DNA of 64,000 nt from Vibrio algarum (lineage in GTDB: Bacteria; Pseudomonadota; Gammaproteobacteria; Enterobacterales; Vibrionaceae). The translations under genes and the position numbers were made by a program. The stretch is taken from the NCBI RefSeq assembly GCF_028204155.1, contig NZ_JAQLOI010000001.1:2542001-2606000 (forward strand), in the 5' to 3' direction. The notes under the pieces were generated by a model, which was given only the letters and a program-made list of their open reading frames with translations, did not search any database and was not told the origin of the DNA. Positions 37,712-47,945 of the stretch are shown piece after piece (the first letter of the stretch is position 1; each line of letters begins with the position of its first letter).

Positions 37712-38352
37712 AATAATATCCACTGCCTTTTCTTAAGAAAATTTAGGAAATCCTTTTCGGTTCCCTTTTTTTATTTTATTGATGATAACGTTTTACCAAT
37801 TTGGCTACCCGTCACCACCACTAAATTTCGAAACCTAGATTGCAAAAGAAATCGCCTCATGTCAAACACATAAAAAAATAAAAATAAAAATACATAAAAC
37901 AATAAAAAACAGAGACTTAACACAGGAAACATTCATCACGCTTATCATAATACCAATCAAACAGCTCCAAATTAAACATAGATGCAGCGGCACATAACAG
38001 CTTATAACACTGCAAGTACGATTACAAAGACAATAAAACAGCACAATACAGCTACTAAAAGACACTTTTTAAAAATATAATTCTATATCAACTTCCTCTA
38101 ACGTAACATTTTGGAAGGTTCAGTTTTTTTTGTGATCTTGATCCTATTTTAGTTAGAAAAGAACTGAATTTGTGACTCAAATCGCGAGATCAAGACGATA
38201 AATTACTAACGAAAATAAATTCTTATCTAAATTAATTCCGTAATCAGACCGTCATATAAATATGCTTCGTGATTGCACTCACATATTCTTGAGCCATAGA
38301 GCGGAGGTCTTTGCTGTGCTAGACTGCGCCATTATCAAAAGTTGGCTCCGTT
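37712..38352. other. Long AT-rich intergenic region between divergent porin and dinG
   Basis: 641 bases with no credible gene. It contains A/T-rich tracts near 37860-37920, and half-sites TGTGATCTTGATC and TGTGACTCAAATC near 38130-38190 that only loosely recall CRP or FNR sites. It should hold the promoters of both genes; I cannot place either precisely. Confidence 0.4.
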
Positions 38353-40424
38353 ATGCTTAATCCTAAAGTCCAAAAATCGATTCGTAATAGCTATCAGAAT
38401 CTGCAGCACCAGTTAGATAATTTTGTTCCTAGACGCGCACAAAATTATCTGGTGGCTGAAATTGCTAAAACGTTATCGGGTGACTATCACAAAAAAAACC
38501 GAATCATTGTGGCAGAAGCAGGCACCGGGATAGGTAAATCACTGGCTTATTTAATGGGGGCCATTCCTTGTGCTGTGTTGAACAATCGAAAGGTGGTTAT
38601 CTCTACCGCCACTGTCGCTTTACAAGAACAGCTTTTAGATAAAGATTTACCACTGTTTCGACGCATTACCGATTTAGACTTCTCTTTTATCCTTGCTAAA
38701 GGCAGACAGCGATATTGCTGCGCGGAAAAACTAGCGGCCGCTTCTGGCGTGGATGGCGGTCAACTCGCCATGTTTGAGACCAAACCAAAGAAAAAAGATA
38801 TCGAACTGCTGGAAACCATGTATCGATCTCTGGTTCAAGGAAAATGGGATGGCGACAGAGACGCCTGGCCAAAGCCAATTCCAGATGCGCTTTGGCAGAC
38901 CATCGTTAGTGATAAGCACAGCTGCAATAACAGCCTGCCCGTTCACCGAGGCTGTCCATTTCAGAAAGCGCGTTCTGAACTGGATAAAAATGATGTCATC
39001 ATTGCAAACCATAGTTTGGTTATGGCCGATATCGATCTCGGTGGTGGCGTAATATTGTCTGAGCCAGACAATACGATTTATATCTTCGACGAAGCGCATC
39101 ACTTACCCAAGGTAGCAAGAGACCATTCATCCGCCGCTGCCAGCCTTAAAGGTGCAACACTTTGGCTAGAAAAACTGAATCAAAGCTCAAGTAAGTTTGC
39201 CAGCCTTGCGGATGAGAAACGGGTCAATCGTTTCCGAAATGAATTACAAGATTCAATCCAAGAGCTGGTTCCCGCTTTAAATCAACTCAGTAAGCAGTTT
39301 GATGCGACCCAATTTGAAGATAAGGCTTATCGGTTCGAGCACGGTGATCTGCCTGAATGGCTTGAAAAACAGTCCCAAGAATTGAAACTGATATCCAGTA
39401 AAGCGAGTCTAGCCCTAGGGAAAATAGCCGACCTTATAGCCGAAAGGCTAAAGGATGGTGAGCTTTCTAATAAAATAGCAGAACCTGCCTTGGCCGAGAT
39501 GGGTTTTTATAGCCAGAGGTTAGAAAACCTCGCCAAGGTTTGGCATTTAATGGCCGAACCGAAAAAAGAAAAAGGTGCACCACTAGTTAAATGGTTAGAG
39601 CTGAACCCAGACCGCGAGGGCGATTTGATTGTCAACGTGTCACCATTGGAAGTTGGCTGGGAACTAGACCAAAAACTGTGGAGCCGGTGCGTCGGTGCCG
39701 TATTAACATCGGCAACCATACGAGCACTAAACTCTTTTCAATTCTTCTGCAATCAAGCGGGGGTCAGTCATAAAGAGGAGGATGGCGTTCAATTTTTGGC
39801 TTTAGCTTCACCTTTTAATTATCAGGATAATGCCCAGTTATTGGTTCCAGCAATGAAATACGAACCACAGGCACCACAATTTACTGAATACCTAGCTGAG
39901 ATTCTCCCCCCTTGATTATGCAAGATAAGGCGAATCTGATTCTTTTCGCTTCATATTGGCAAATGAAGCAGGTAGCGGAGATCGTTGGACCTCTATTTAA
40001 TAAAAATGGGTGGGCTCTCCAAGTTCAAGGAGAATCGTCACGCACAGCTATTCTAAATAAACATAAAACGCTGACACAATGCGGTAAAACAAGTGTCTTG
40101 TTTGGTACTGGTAGTTTTTCGGAAGGACTTGATTTACCCGGAGCACTGCTTGAAAACCTTGTTATCACTAAGATTCCTTTTGCAGTCCCTACTTCACCGG
40201 TAGAACAGGCGCATTCCGAATATATAGAGAGTCGCGGCGGCAATCCTTTTATGCAGATTTCGGTGCCAGAGGCGAGTAAAAAACTGATCCAATCTGTTGG
40301 TCGTCTACTGCGAAAAGAACAAGATTCTGGTAGAGTCGTCATTCTTGATCGAAGAGTCATCAGTAAACGGTACGGAAAGTTGCTACTTGACGCTTTACCC
40401 CCATTTAAACGAATGATTGAATAA
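38353..40424 (+). CDS. dinG: DinG, ATP-dependent iron-sulfur DNA helicase (apparent -1 frameshift)
   Basis: Two overlapping frames of 520 and 170 residues sum to the normal size of about 690. N-terminal half: Walker A 'AEAGTGIGKSLAYLMG', the four-Cys iron-sulfur region around 'RQRYCCAEK' and 'HRGCPFQKAR', and DEAH box 'IFDEAHHLPK'. C-terminal half: 'FGTGSFSEGLDLPGALLENL' and 'QSVGRLLRKEQDSGRVVILD' (helicase motifs V and VI). The break is at a C6 run (39906-39911); C7 would give 'ILPPLIMQDKANL'. A sequencing under-call is likely. 5' to 3' helicase that resolves R-loops and other structures. Confidence 0.92.
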
Positions 40425-40470
40425 AGATTATTTAGACCGATCTGACTAAAACCTAGGTACCGGAAAATTT

Positions 40471-41241
40471 ATGGAAATGTTAGAACCAACCATGTTGGTT
40501 ATTTTGGCTTTAGTCGCGTTTGCTGCTGGCTTTATTGATGCGGTTGCCGGAGGCGGTGGAATGTTAACCGTGCCTGCATTACTCTCTATTGGGCTTCCAC
40601 CTCATGTGGCGTTAGGGACGAATAAACTAGCGGCAACCTTTGCCTCATCCACTGCCGCCATCACTTTTTATCGAAAGCGACTGTTCACTCCAGAGCTTTG
40701 GACCCACGCTTTTTTCGCAACCTTAATTGGGGCAACCATAGGCACGCTTGTGGTCGATGCGTTAAGTACCGAGTGGTTAGAAAAAGCGTTGCCGGTGATC
40801 ATTCTGGCAACCGCTATCTATACTATTTGGCATAAAACCCCCGAAGCAAACGAAAACGTTTTACCAAAGCCCTGTAAAAAATTAAATAAAATTCAATGGG
40901 CTCAAGGGTTAACACTTGGGTTTTATGATGGTGTTGCTGGGCCTGGGACTGGTGCTTTTTGGACAGTAAGCAGCATGGCTATCTATCGCATGAACATACT
41001 GCTTTCTTCTGGTCTTTCAAAAGCGATGAACTTCACCAGTAACCTTACTTCTCTAGTCACTTTTGCCCTCTTGGGGCATATCAATTGGGTACTTGGCTTA
41101 ACAATGGGTGTCTGTTTAATGGTTGGTGCTTTTGTTGGGGCTCATTCCGCTATTCGATTTGGCTCAAAATTCATCCGCCCTGTCTTTGTGACTGTAGTGA
41201 GCATACTTGCCATCAAATTAGGGTACGACGCTTGGTTTTGA
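40471..41241 (+). CDS. TSUP (TauE/SafE, YfcA-like) membrane transporter
   Basis: 256 residues, eight expected membrane helices. 'DAVAGGGGMLTVPALLSIGLPPHVALGTNK' near the N-terminus and 'YDGVAGPGTGAFWTVSSM' in the second half are the two-repeat signature of the sulfite exporter TauE/SafE family. The substrate is unknown, probably a sulfonate or organic anion. Positioned 46 bases after dinG and overlapping priC by 1 base (ATGA), so it is co-transcribed with them. Confidence 0.9.
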   Translation: MEMLEPTMLVILALVAFAAGFIDAVAGGGGMLTVPALLSIGLPPHVALGTNKLAATFASSTAAITFYRKRLFTPELWTHAFFATLIGATIGTLVVDALSTEWLEKALPVIILATAIYTIWHKTPEANENVLPKPCKKLNKIQWAQGLTLGFYDGVAGPGTGAFWTVSSMAIYRMNILLSSGLSKAMNFTSNLTSLVTFALLGHINWVLGLTMGVCLMVGAFVGAHSAIRFGSKFIRPVFVTVVSILAIKLGYDAWF

Positions 41242-41765
41242 TGAAACAGTTTAATCAATTAGAAACCCACTTAAATCAGCTCATTGCTAAAGCCAAAAAG
41301 CTCGACAAGCACAGAGGTGCGCTCCGAAAGGCGCTCTTTGATGAAAAGCTATTCAGTTGTCGTTCTCGGTTACTGACCCCCTGCGTACTTGAAGCTAAAG
41401 CCACGTATGAGACGATAGTTCGCGAAAAACAATCTGATACGCTGTCACTTGCACTTGCAGAACACCTAACCGAAAAGCTGATGAATCAAATTAGCGCCAT
41501 TTCTCTTGAACTCGTCGCGCTAAACCCCTTTGATTTAATAACGAACAAACAAGAAAGCATTGAATCTCTCACAAGCCAACTAGCCCAGCATAAAGATTGG
41601 GAAAATCGATTGATTAAATTAGTCAACGAGAAGCAACATTCTTACTCTATTGCAGAAGATAAACACGCGGCAGAACTGATACTCAATGCGTCAAAAGAGC
41701 GTTTAAGCCGATGCCAGCAGTCTAAGGCTTCTATCGAACTACAGATGCTCGAAAGGAAGAAATAA
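41241..41765 (+). CDS. priC: PriC, primosomal replication protein N''
   Basis: 174 residues from the ATG that overlaps the stop of the transporter gene (ATGA); the longer open frame from 41085 runs inside that gene and is not real. Basic, helical protein with 'FSCRSRLLTPCVLEAKATYE' near the N-terminus and an all-helix C-terminal part, as in PriC. It helps reload DnaB at stalled forks. The length fits the E. coli protein (175). Confidence 0.88.
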   Translation: MKQFNQLETHLNQLIAKAKKLDKHRGALRKALFDEKLFSCRSRLLTPCVLEAKATYETIVREKQSDTLSLALAEHLTEKLMNQISAISLELVALNPFDLITNKQESIESLTSQLAQHKDWENRLIKLVNEKQHSYSIAEDKHAAELILNASKERLSRCQQSKASIELQMLERKK

Positions 41766-41939
41766 ATGACAAACAAAACACCTAGTCCACTAGATAGCGC
41801 ACCTGATGAAATTAAACTTGCTGTCGACCTTATCTATTTGTTAGAAAGTAACGATGTTGATCCAGTCACCGCGCTCAATGCCCTTGATATCGTCAAACAA
41901 GATATGGAAAAAAAGGTCAACAACACGGTACCTAAATAA
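41766..41939 (+). CDS. ybaM: YbaM family small protein (DUF2496)
   Basis: 57 residues: MTNKTPSPLDSAPDEIKLAV start, then 'DLIYLLESNDVDPVTALNAL', ending 'DIVKQDMEKKV'. Strong match in pattern to E. coli YbaM (…APDDVKLAVDLIVLLE…ALDIVKRDYEKK), a small protein of unknown function that follows priC in enterobacteria. It begins directly after the priC stop, so it is in the same unit. Confidence 0.9.
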   Translation: MTNKTPSPLDSAPDEIKLAVDLIYLLESNDVDPVTALNALDIVKQDMEKKVNNTVPK

Positions 41940-41958
41940 GAACACAACGAAAAAGTCG

Positions 41959-42504
41959 TTATTTCATACCTATCAGACCAGCTCTATGTTTTGGATATTC
42001 TGTACTTGGCGATAGCCAGATAGAGAGGAAAGCGTCATTGAGCTGTTCACTGTCTATTTCTCCCAACTTGATCTCTTTGCTATTTTCGCCAAAGAAACGA
42101 AACTCCCCTGCCGTGCCGTCGGTAACGTAAACCAACCGCTCACCTTTTTTTACACTTTTGTAGATCGAATCCAATTCCAATAACCACTGATCTTGCAACT
42201 CTTGGCTATAACCTAAGTTAATCCATTGCTCTTGAGTCGCATTGATCAATTGTTCCTTAGTAATGTCTTGCTGATAGATAATAGACAGTGCCATCGGATG
42301 CGGGGTGACATCGTTACTCTCTAAATACTGACCCGTTGGTGATTTAAGCTCTGACTTATAAATGTTGAAAAACAACCAACTGAGATCGGCTTTGCCTACT
42401 GTAGGCCAATTTTCCCACTTGGTATTGTCTTGCCAGTTAGGAGAACTCGCCATTGCCACACTTTGTATGAGCGGCAATAGCCATAAAACACGCAACCATT
42501 TCAT
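41959..42504 (-). CDS. Chalcone isomerase-like secreted protein
   Basis: 181 residues with signal peptide MKWLRVLWLLPLIQSVAMAS. The body fits the bacterial chalcone-isomerase-like family, with 'LSWLFFNIYKSELKSPTGQY', 'ALSIIYQQDITKEQLINAT' and 'GEFRFFGENSKEIKLGEID'. The bacterial members are not known to be flavonoid enzymes and act in the periplasm in an unknown role. Convergent with ybaM. Confidence 0.75.
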   Translation of the reverse strand: MKWLRVLWLLPLIQSVAMASSPNWQDNTKWENWPTVGKADLSWLFFNIYKSELKSPTGQYLESNDVTPHPMALSIIYQQDITKEQLINATQEQWINLGYSQELQDQWLLELDSIYKSVKKGERLVYVTDGTAGEFRFFGENSKEIKLGEIDSEQLNDAFLSIWLSPSTEYPKHRAGLIGMK

Positions 42505-42892
42505 TTTCGCACCTTTTTTCCCTGTCTATTTTTTGTACAAAAATAAAGCAAGAACTATTCCGGAACGAAAAATGCAGCGAATTTGATTTACGCTCATTCC
42601 CACGTGGATGAACCGCCCCCACAATGACTTCTTGCTTGGGAGAATCGATAAAATATAATTTTTATATATAGAAATGCAATTAGCAAGACAAGATCGATTT
42701 GCACCTGCGTTAACGCTCAAAATAGACATAACATCTAGCGCACAACGGTATTTACCTAAGTCTTTCAGCGACTCAAGGCGCGGCGTTTACCCATGCAACT
42801 CAACCTGTTTTTTGTTGACTTTCTGCTCCATTAGGCATCCAGTATGATTAAACGGATGCCTTTATCAAAGATAGTTATGGAAGCCTTTTGTT
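42505..42892. other. Intergenic region with one hairpin
   Basis: 388 bases with no credible ORF. AGGCATCC (42833-42840) pairs with GGATGCCT (42854-42861), 32 bases downstream of the patatin gene stop, probably its terminator though the T run is weak. The right promoter side of the chalcone-isomerase-like gene lies near 42510-42700. Confidence 0.4.
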
Positions 42893-44254
42893 TCAGTCCT
42901 TCTTCATATCTTTACGGATATCTTGGCGGAAACGAACAAAGTCTGGGTTGTTTTGCAACTGGCTATAGCCTTCTAGGATAGCGGCGTCGACTTGTTCTTT
43001 TTCAAGCGATAACGCGGTCGGAATATCGTTTAAGAACTTCCTCGTTTTGTCATCCAATACAGCGGACGGTGACAAATTTATGTTAACGAAATAGGTTTTT
43101 ACTGAATTGCCATACTCAGCCGATGTTTCGACATACTCCTGCATCCATTCCTCTACTGTATTTCGCGTACTCGCGTTATAGCGGAGAAACTGAATGTTTG
43201 ACATCGCGCTGACTGTATCTGTAATACTGGGCTCTTCTGCAGACAGGTTAAACGAGTTTTCAGGGACTGCAGAGGCATCAACAGAAATAATAACGTAATG
43301 GGAGGAAGGTTTTTTACGCCTGCTTTCATAAAACTCTAAATCTCTTCCCGCAATTTTAGCGGTATCATACAGAGAAAGTAGCCCTAAATTATCCGTGATA
43401 CCACCATCAATTAGATGAACAAATTTCCTTTTTTCTTTGTCTTTATACCCTAGCAAGCCATAAACCGTGGATCGAGTAATAGCCGGAACGTTTCCAACAT
43501 CACCTTCGAGGAATCGGTTCTTAGACGTATCACAGGTATCGTGATTTTTAAGAACCACAGGATTGAACACTACGGGTACTGCGGAAGAAGCGGCGACGGC
43601 ATTTGCGACTGGGTAGCTAGAAAGCTCTGAACAGAGTGGATCAAAGTACTCTTGCAAAAATGAAAACCGCACTCCATTCCCTAGATCAGAGGCGTTGATA
43701 ATGACTAATGGACCACCAGCTTGTTGTAAGTCTGCGAACGTCGCTCCTTTAAACAACCGATTTTGGTAATACTCTATGGCCTTATCTGTCCTGTTTTGAT
43801 CAGAAAACCATTTCGTTGGATCAAGCAATGCCCCAACAAGATCACCATCGACATCGTAATAAAGAAAGTCTTCCTCAAATTGACTAAAAATCTTTTCACC
43901 AAACAAGCCATAGTAAGCCGCAACAAAACTACCACCAGAAACAGAGCTAATCACATCGACCTCATCAAGAAGGCTTTGGTGGTCATTTTCTGGCAACGTT
44001 TCTGCACGCAATGCCTTTAGCACCCCATAAGCTATCGCTGCGGCTCGAGTTCCACCACCCGAAAGTGCAAGAACGATAGTATAATCGCCACCAGGCGTTT
44101 GCTCTGCAAAGTTCTTTATAGAATACGCCGATGCTAAGTTCTTTTTAGAGTAAGAGTTATTCATTGTTGCTGCGTAAGTAGAACCAACTGTTGCTGCGTA
44201 AGTAGAACCAACTGTTGCTACAGCGATCCAAATCACTAAAATCCATCGCTTCAT
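42893..44254 (-). CDS. Patatin-like phospholipase, secreted
   Basis: 453 residues. Signal peptide at the N-terminus with an in-frame tandem repeat of ATVGSTYA. Patatin motifs: oxyanion loop 'LALSGGGTRAAAIAYG' (about 61-76), nucleophile Ser in 'VISSVSGGSFVAAYYG' and the catalytic Asp in 'HLIDGGITDNLGL'. It should hydrolyse acyl ester bonds of phospholipids at the envelope or outside. A bacterial effector role is possible. No neighbouring secretion genes. Confidence 0.85.
   Translation of the reverse strand: MKRWILVIWIAVATVGSTYAATVGSTYAATMNNSYSKKNLASAYSIKNFAEQTPGGDYTIVLALSGGGTRAAAIAYGVLKALRAETLPENDHQSLLDEVDVISSVSGGSFVAAYYGLFGEKIFSQFEEDFLYYDVDGDLVGALLDPTKWFSDQNRTDKAIEYYQNRLFKGATFADLQQAGGPLVIINASDLGNGVRFSFLQEYFDPLCSELSSYPVANAVAASSAVPVVFNPVVLKNHDTCDTSKNRFLEGDVGNVPAITRSTVYGLLGYKDKEKRKFVHLIDGGITDNLGLLSLYDTAKIAGRDLEFYESRRKKPSSHYVIISVDASAVPENSFNLSAEEPSITDTVSAMSNIQFLRYNASTRNTVEEWMQEYVETSAEYGNSVKTYFVNINLSPSAVLDDKTRKFLNDIPTALSLEKEQVDAAILEGYSQLQNNPDFVRFRQDIRKDMKKD
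44166..44213. repeat. 24-bp tandem duplication in the patatin signal peptide
   Basis: Two identical consecutive copies of a 24-base unit (44166-44189 and 44190-44213), giving a duplicated eight-residue piece (TVGSTYAA-type) in frame within the signal peptide or just after it. Being a multiple of three, it preserves the frame and could expand or contract by slippage. Confidence 0.85.
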
Positions 44255-44604
44255 TTATCTTCCTTATCTCATCTAATGCAAACTCATTGTATCACCTAGA
44301 TTGATAATTAAGTCAAAATAGATAATCGCGCAATATTCAACCCGATACTAGCGGTCAACTGTCATCGTCTCAAAGCCGTCTATGTGTTAACAGCCCATTT
44401 ACGCTTTTTTACGGTTATTAGATTGAGATCCATCTCTAGAATTGCTGTATACAAAAAACAAACATTACCATGGGTGCCACTTTGCCCCTTATTTTATTGG
44501 TGATTGTTTTCTTCATACAGGGCTTTTGTTTTTATCATGCGCAAGCCGGTAAATATCGTTTAACAACCTATATTTGTGTGGGTTCTATTCATCATTTTCG
44601 TTTA
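44255..44604. other. Intergenic region between cowN and the patatin gene
   Basis: 350 bases. I see no clear gene. An open stretch at 44470-44625 (51 codons, hydrophobic start) lacks a ribosome binding site and overlaps the cowN end in antisense, so I do not call it. The promoter of the patatin gene must lie here. Confidence 0.35.
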
Positions 44605-44889
44605 TTAACAACATTCTTGCTCTAGCTGATACAATAAATTTAAAGCTATAGTATCTTCACAATCTTTGAAATACGCATATAACGTATTAATTTGATTACC
44701 TATGAAGTGAAGATTATCATGTGACATAAGCAATTGTTCTTCGCGTTTAAGAGAAAAGTATTGTCGCCACTTTTCATTCCCATTGCTTTCTTTTATGTGC
44801 TTAACCAGCATCTCTATCAACTTGTTAGCATTTTCATCGCAGTCAATATTACAAAATGACACGTATCGGTCAGATTCATGCTTAAACAT
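44605..44889 (-). CDS. cowN: CowN, CO-protection protein for nitrogenase
   Basis: 94 residues. The pattern matches the CowN family along its length: 'DRYVSF' near the start (residues 7-12), 'IDCDENANKLIEMLVKHI', an aromatic 'WRQYF', 'IGNQINTLYAYF' and the C-terminal 'LEQECC' ending in paired Cys. CowN lets diazotrophs fix nitrogen in the presence of carbon monoxide by protecting nitrogenase. The ATG at 44889 has AGGGG 5 bases before it. The upstream sigma-54 promoter and NifA-type site support nif-type control. It stands alone; nif genes should lie outside the window. Confidence 0.88.
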   Translation of the reverse strand: MFKHESDRYVSFCNIDCDENANKLIEMLVKHIKESNGNEKWRQYFSLKREEQLLMSHDNLHFIGNQINTLYAYFKDCEDTIALNLLYQLEQECC

Positions 44890-44931
44890 AGTTACCCCTG
44901 CTCAATTAATTCAAGTAAAACTTTACTCATA

Positions 44932-44947
44932 AGCAAAAAGAAAGCCA
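44932..44947 (-). promoter_or_regulatory. Sigma-54 promoter of cowN
   Basis: On the minus strand TGGCTTTCTTTTTGCT has the GG (-24) and GC (-12) pair separated by exactly 10 bases, as sigma-54 requires, with TGGC and TTGCT agreeing with the TGGCAC-N5-TTGCT consensus. Transcription would start around 44921, leaving a leader of about 30 bases before the cowN start. Confidence 0.75.
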
Positions 44948-45007
44948 AAGGTAACTCATTGTTATTAAGCCATTTTTAATGCGGCATTTTACCTATTGTA
45001 AGTAAAA

Positions 45008-45023
45008 TGTCGTAAATAATACA
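45008..45023. promoter_or_regulatory. NifA-type upstream activator site for cowN
   Basis: TGT-CGTAAATAAT-ACA matches the TGT-N10-ACA NifA-binding consensus exactly. Its centre is about 95 bases from the predicted start of transcription, within the usual -80 to -150 window for sigma-54 activators. It is shared spatially with the divergent GGDEF-EAL gene (45272), whose control is unknown. Confidence 0.65.
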
Positions 45024-45271
45024 AACTCACAATTTTTACTTCGACCAGCAATGCAACATAGAAAAAGCATTTGAAATAATTGTTTATGAACATGTTATTT
45101 GATCGTCGTTCTTTTTTGAGCAAAAACGAGCGTGAATAGTTCACTCTTACCCCTCCATTCAAATAACTATTCGTGTCCAGAAATATCAGAGACCACCGTT
45201 GCCTATAGTGACTGGTTTGTTATTATCAAATATAGCGGTATGATATCAACCCTAATAACATAGAACGTTAT

Positions 45272-47637
45272 TTGTTTAGGTGGAATGTGTTTAAAGAAAA
45301 AAGGAAACTTTTTTGGGGGGCTATCTTTGTACTTATCGCCTTGATGAGTGCACAACTCTATGTTGCTCATTATATCGTTGCGCCTGCTGTCGTAAAAGAG
45401 AGTGTTGCTAAAGCTAATCTTCAAGCTAAGCTGATTGAAAAAGAACTGACTATAAAATTCTCTGAGCAGGCAGCGCTGACGAAAAATCTTGCAGTAATTG
45501 CCTCTAGCGTCCCACTCATCCGACATCGTTTTATCGATAATATTGGTATTCTAATAAAAAACAGTACCAATATTGCTGGGGGCGGTATCTGGCCCGAACC
45601 CTACCAGTTAATTGATAACCAAAAAAAGCCTCATTATTTTGGGTAAAAACAAAGGACGGTCAATACCGACTTGATGAAGGTTATAATTCGCCAAAAAGCG
45701 CCCCTTACCAGAATGAGCTCTGGTATCAGAGCGCTAAAAACTCGCCACCTAACCAGTGTATCTGGTCACAAGCCTATATTGACCCGCATTCCAATGTTCC
45801 TATGGTGACCTGCTCTGTCAAAATCGAACGTGAAGGCCGTTTTTGGGGCGTAGCAACAATAGATATTGAGCTTAGCGGAGTGAATCAGCTTCTGATGGAG
45901 ATCAAAGCACAGTCGGGTATCGTCAGCTTTATTCTGGATAGTAACGAACAGTTTGTTGCTACCTCACTGCCGCGAAATTATGACCTTCTGATGAAAAATA
46001 TAGAAAAGGTCGCCAACTCAGATTCATCACTGACCTCTTTGGTTGCAGCTGTTCACCATTCAGATAGCTCCTTTGTTCAACTCGATTCCAGCTTTCTTGG
46101 CTCAGAACGCGCTATCCTAGTCGTTAACGAACTCATCGATCAGAACTGGCATATAGGTGTTATATTTCCAGACTCCATTGCAAAAAAACAAATTAATCTT
46201 CTAAACAACTACTTTTACCTTTTTATCGTTTTTCTTAGTATTATTTTTGCAGCCGTCATCATCATTACTTTTATTATTGGCTTCTGGAATGTAACACTCA
46301 GTAAGACAGTAAAAACTAAAACTGATCAACTCGTTGAAGAGTCTTTTAAAGACAGTTTAACTGGCTTGCCAAATCAGTCTGGGATGTTTACCGAGCTCGA
46401 TCAGAAAATTCGTGTTGCCGAAGCGTCTTCTGAATCCAGCTTTGCCATTCTATTTATTGATATCGACGATTTTAAAAAGCAAAACGATAGATTTGGACTC
46501 GCCAAAGGAGATCAGTTACTAAGACTCGTCGCTTCAAGACTGAAATCAGCAATGAGAACTTCAGATTTTATATGTCGCTTTGGTGGCGATGAGTTTGTTG
46601 TTATTACTAAAATTTCTAGTGAAAAGCACGATGCAGAAGCGGTTTGCTCACATTTACTGAACACTATAAAAGCACCGTTCCTTCTCGATGGCAAAGAAGT
46701 TAACATCACCACCAGTATAGGTGTTGCCTGCTATAACAAAGATGGCAGTCAGGTTACCGAATTGTTAAGAAATGCTTCTATTGCGAAACGCGAAGCAAAA
46801 AATACGGCCAGAAATAGCTTCAGCTTCTCTTCAACGGATATGAATAAAAGAACCTTGCGTAAAATGACGCTTGAAGAAAATCTTAAAGGTGCCATTGAGC
46901 GCGGTGAGATAAGTATTGCTTATCAACCTATTGTTGATTTAGCCACTGGACAACCTCGAAAATTTGAAGCCCTTGCCCGCTGGACTAATCCAACCCTTGG
47001 CGTTGTTCCTCCATGGGAGTTCATTGAGTTGGCTGAACGCAATGGTACGATTTTAGAGCTAGGTACGTATATATTGAAACAGTCTCTTTCGGCTTGTTCC
47101 CGTATGCGTGACCGCCACAACCAGGACTATATGATTGCAGTAAACGTCTCACCAAAGCAGTTTTACGACCCACACTTTGCTTCTCATGTAATACAGATTC
47201 TGATTGACTTGCAGTTACCAGCAAATTGTCTGACTTTGGAGATAACCGAAGGCGTATTAATTGATAATAAAGAAAAAAGTGAAGCTGTTATTCAGGAACT
47301 TTGTGCTAGTGGCATTAAAATAGCAATGGATGACTTTGGTACTGGCTATTCCTCTCTAAGTTATATTCGGAATTATTCTTTTGATATTATTAAGATTGAT
47401 AAAGAGTTTATCGACGATCTCGTTACCGATCCGAAAAGTATGAGGCTCGTTGAAGCAACTCTGGCTATGGCCAACAGCCTAGGTATTGATGTGGTGGCAG
47501 AGGGTATCGAAGTTATCGAGCAAGCCGAGCTTTTGAAGCAAAAAGGTTGTAAATACGCTCAAGGTTATTTATATGCCCGTCCTTTAAATGAAGAGGCCTT
47601 AGAAGCCTGGCTACTGGATTCTTATTGGAATACGTAA
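45272..47637 (+). CDS. GGDEF-EAL cyclic-di-GMP protein with periplasmic sensor (apparent -1 frameshift)
   Basis: A TTG start gives a short N-terminus, one membrane helix (about 13-35), then a periplasmic sensing region (about 36-295, PDC-like), a second helix (near 'FIVFLSIIFAAVIIITFIIG'), a GGDEF domain with intact 'FGGDEFVV' and an EAL domain with intact 'FEALARW' and 'DDFGTGYSS'. The frame breaks at an A7 run (45621-45627); eight A join the parts to about 788 residues. It could make or break down cyclic di-GMP. Divergent from cowN. Confidence 0.85.
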
Positions 47638-47792
47638 CCATACTGCTACCTCAGTAAAACCCGCTCTATAAGACCAATACTTGACCCTACAAAATAAGGT
47701 GTTTATACACCCGCGGCCTAACGGGCACAACCTAAGATACACACCGCTATCCTGCCATCATTGGTGTATATATATTGGTGTTTAGAACTCCC

Positions 47793-47945
47793 ATGCTAAC
47801 GAGACTCCGTCCTATTACTCGTGAATCGAGTACATTAATGCGCCTATCCATTCCTATTATTTTGACTCAAATAGCGACTCAAGCAATGGGGTTTATCGAT
47901 ACCACAATGGCCGATCAAGTAAGAACCGCACATCACTACCAATGA
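47793..47945 (+). pseudogene. MATE-family transporter N-terminal remnant (NorM-like)
   Basis: 50 codons read LTRLRPITRESSTLMRLSIP then 'IILTQIATQAMGFIDTTMAD', the first membrane helix and the conserved MATE start ('AMGFVDTIMAG' in NorM). The frame stops at TGA after a short unrelated tail. No further MATE sequence is visible downstream, so this is a truncated remnant and not a simple frameshift. Confidence 0.65.

Noticed and set aside
37862..38065. 67-codon Cys- and Phe-rich open frame on the minus strand upstream of the porin gene
   Set aside because: Reads through A/T-rich DNA, lacks a ribosome binding site and looks like random hydrophobic translation.
41085..41240. N-terminal extension of the priC frame
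   Set aside because: It lies wholly inside the TSUP gene in another frame; the ATGA-coupled start at 41241 gives the normal PriC length.
44470..44625. 51-codon hydrophobic open frame between cowN and the patatin gene
   Set aside because: No ribosome binding site and overlaps the cowN end in antisense; no family recognised.
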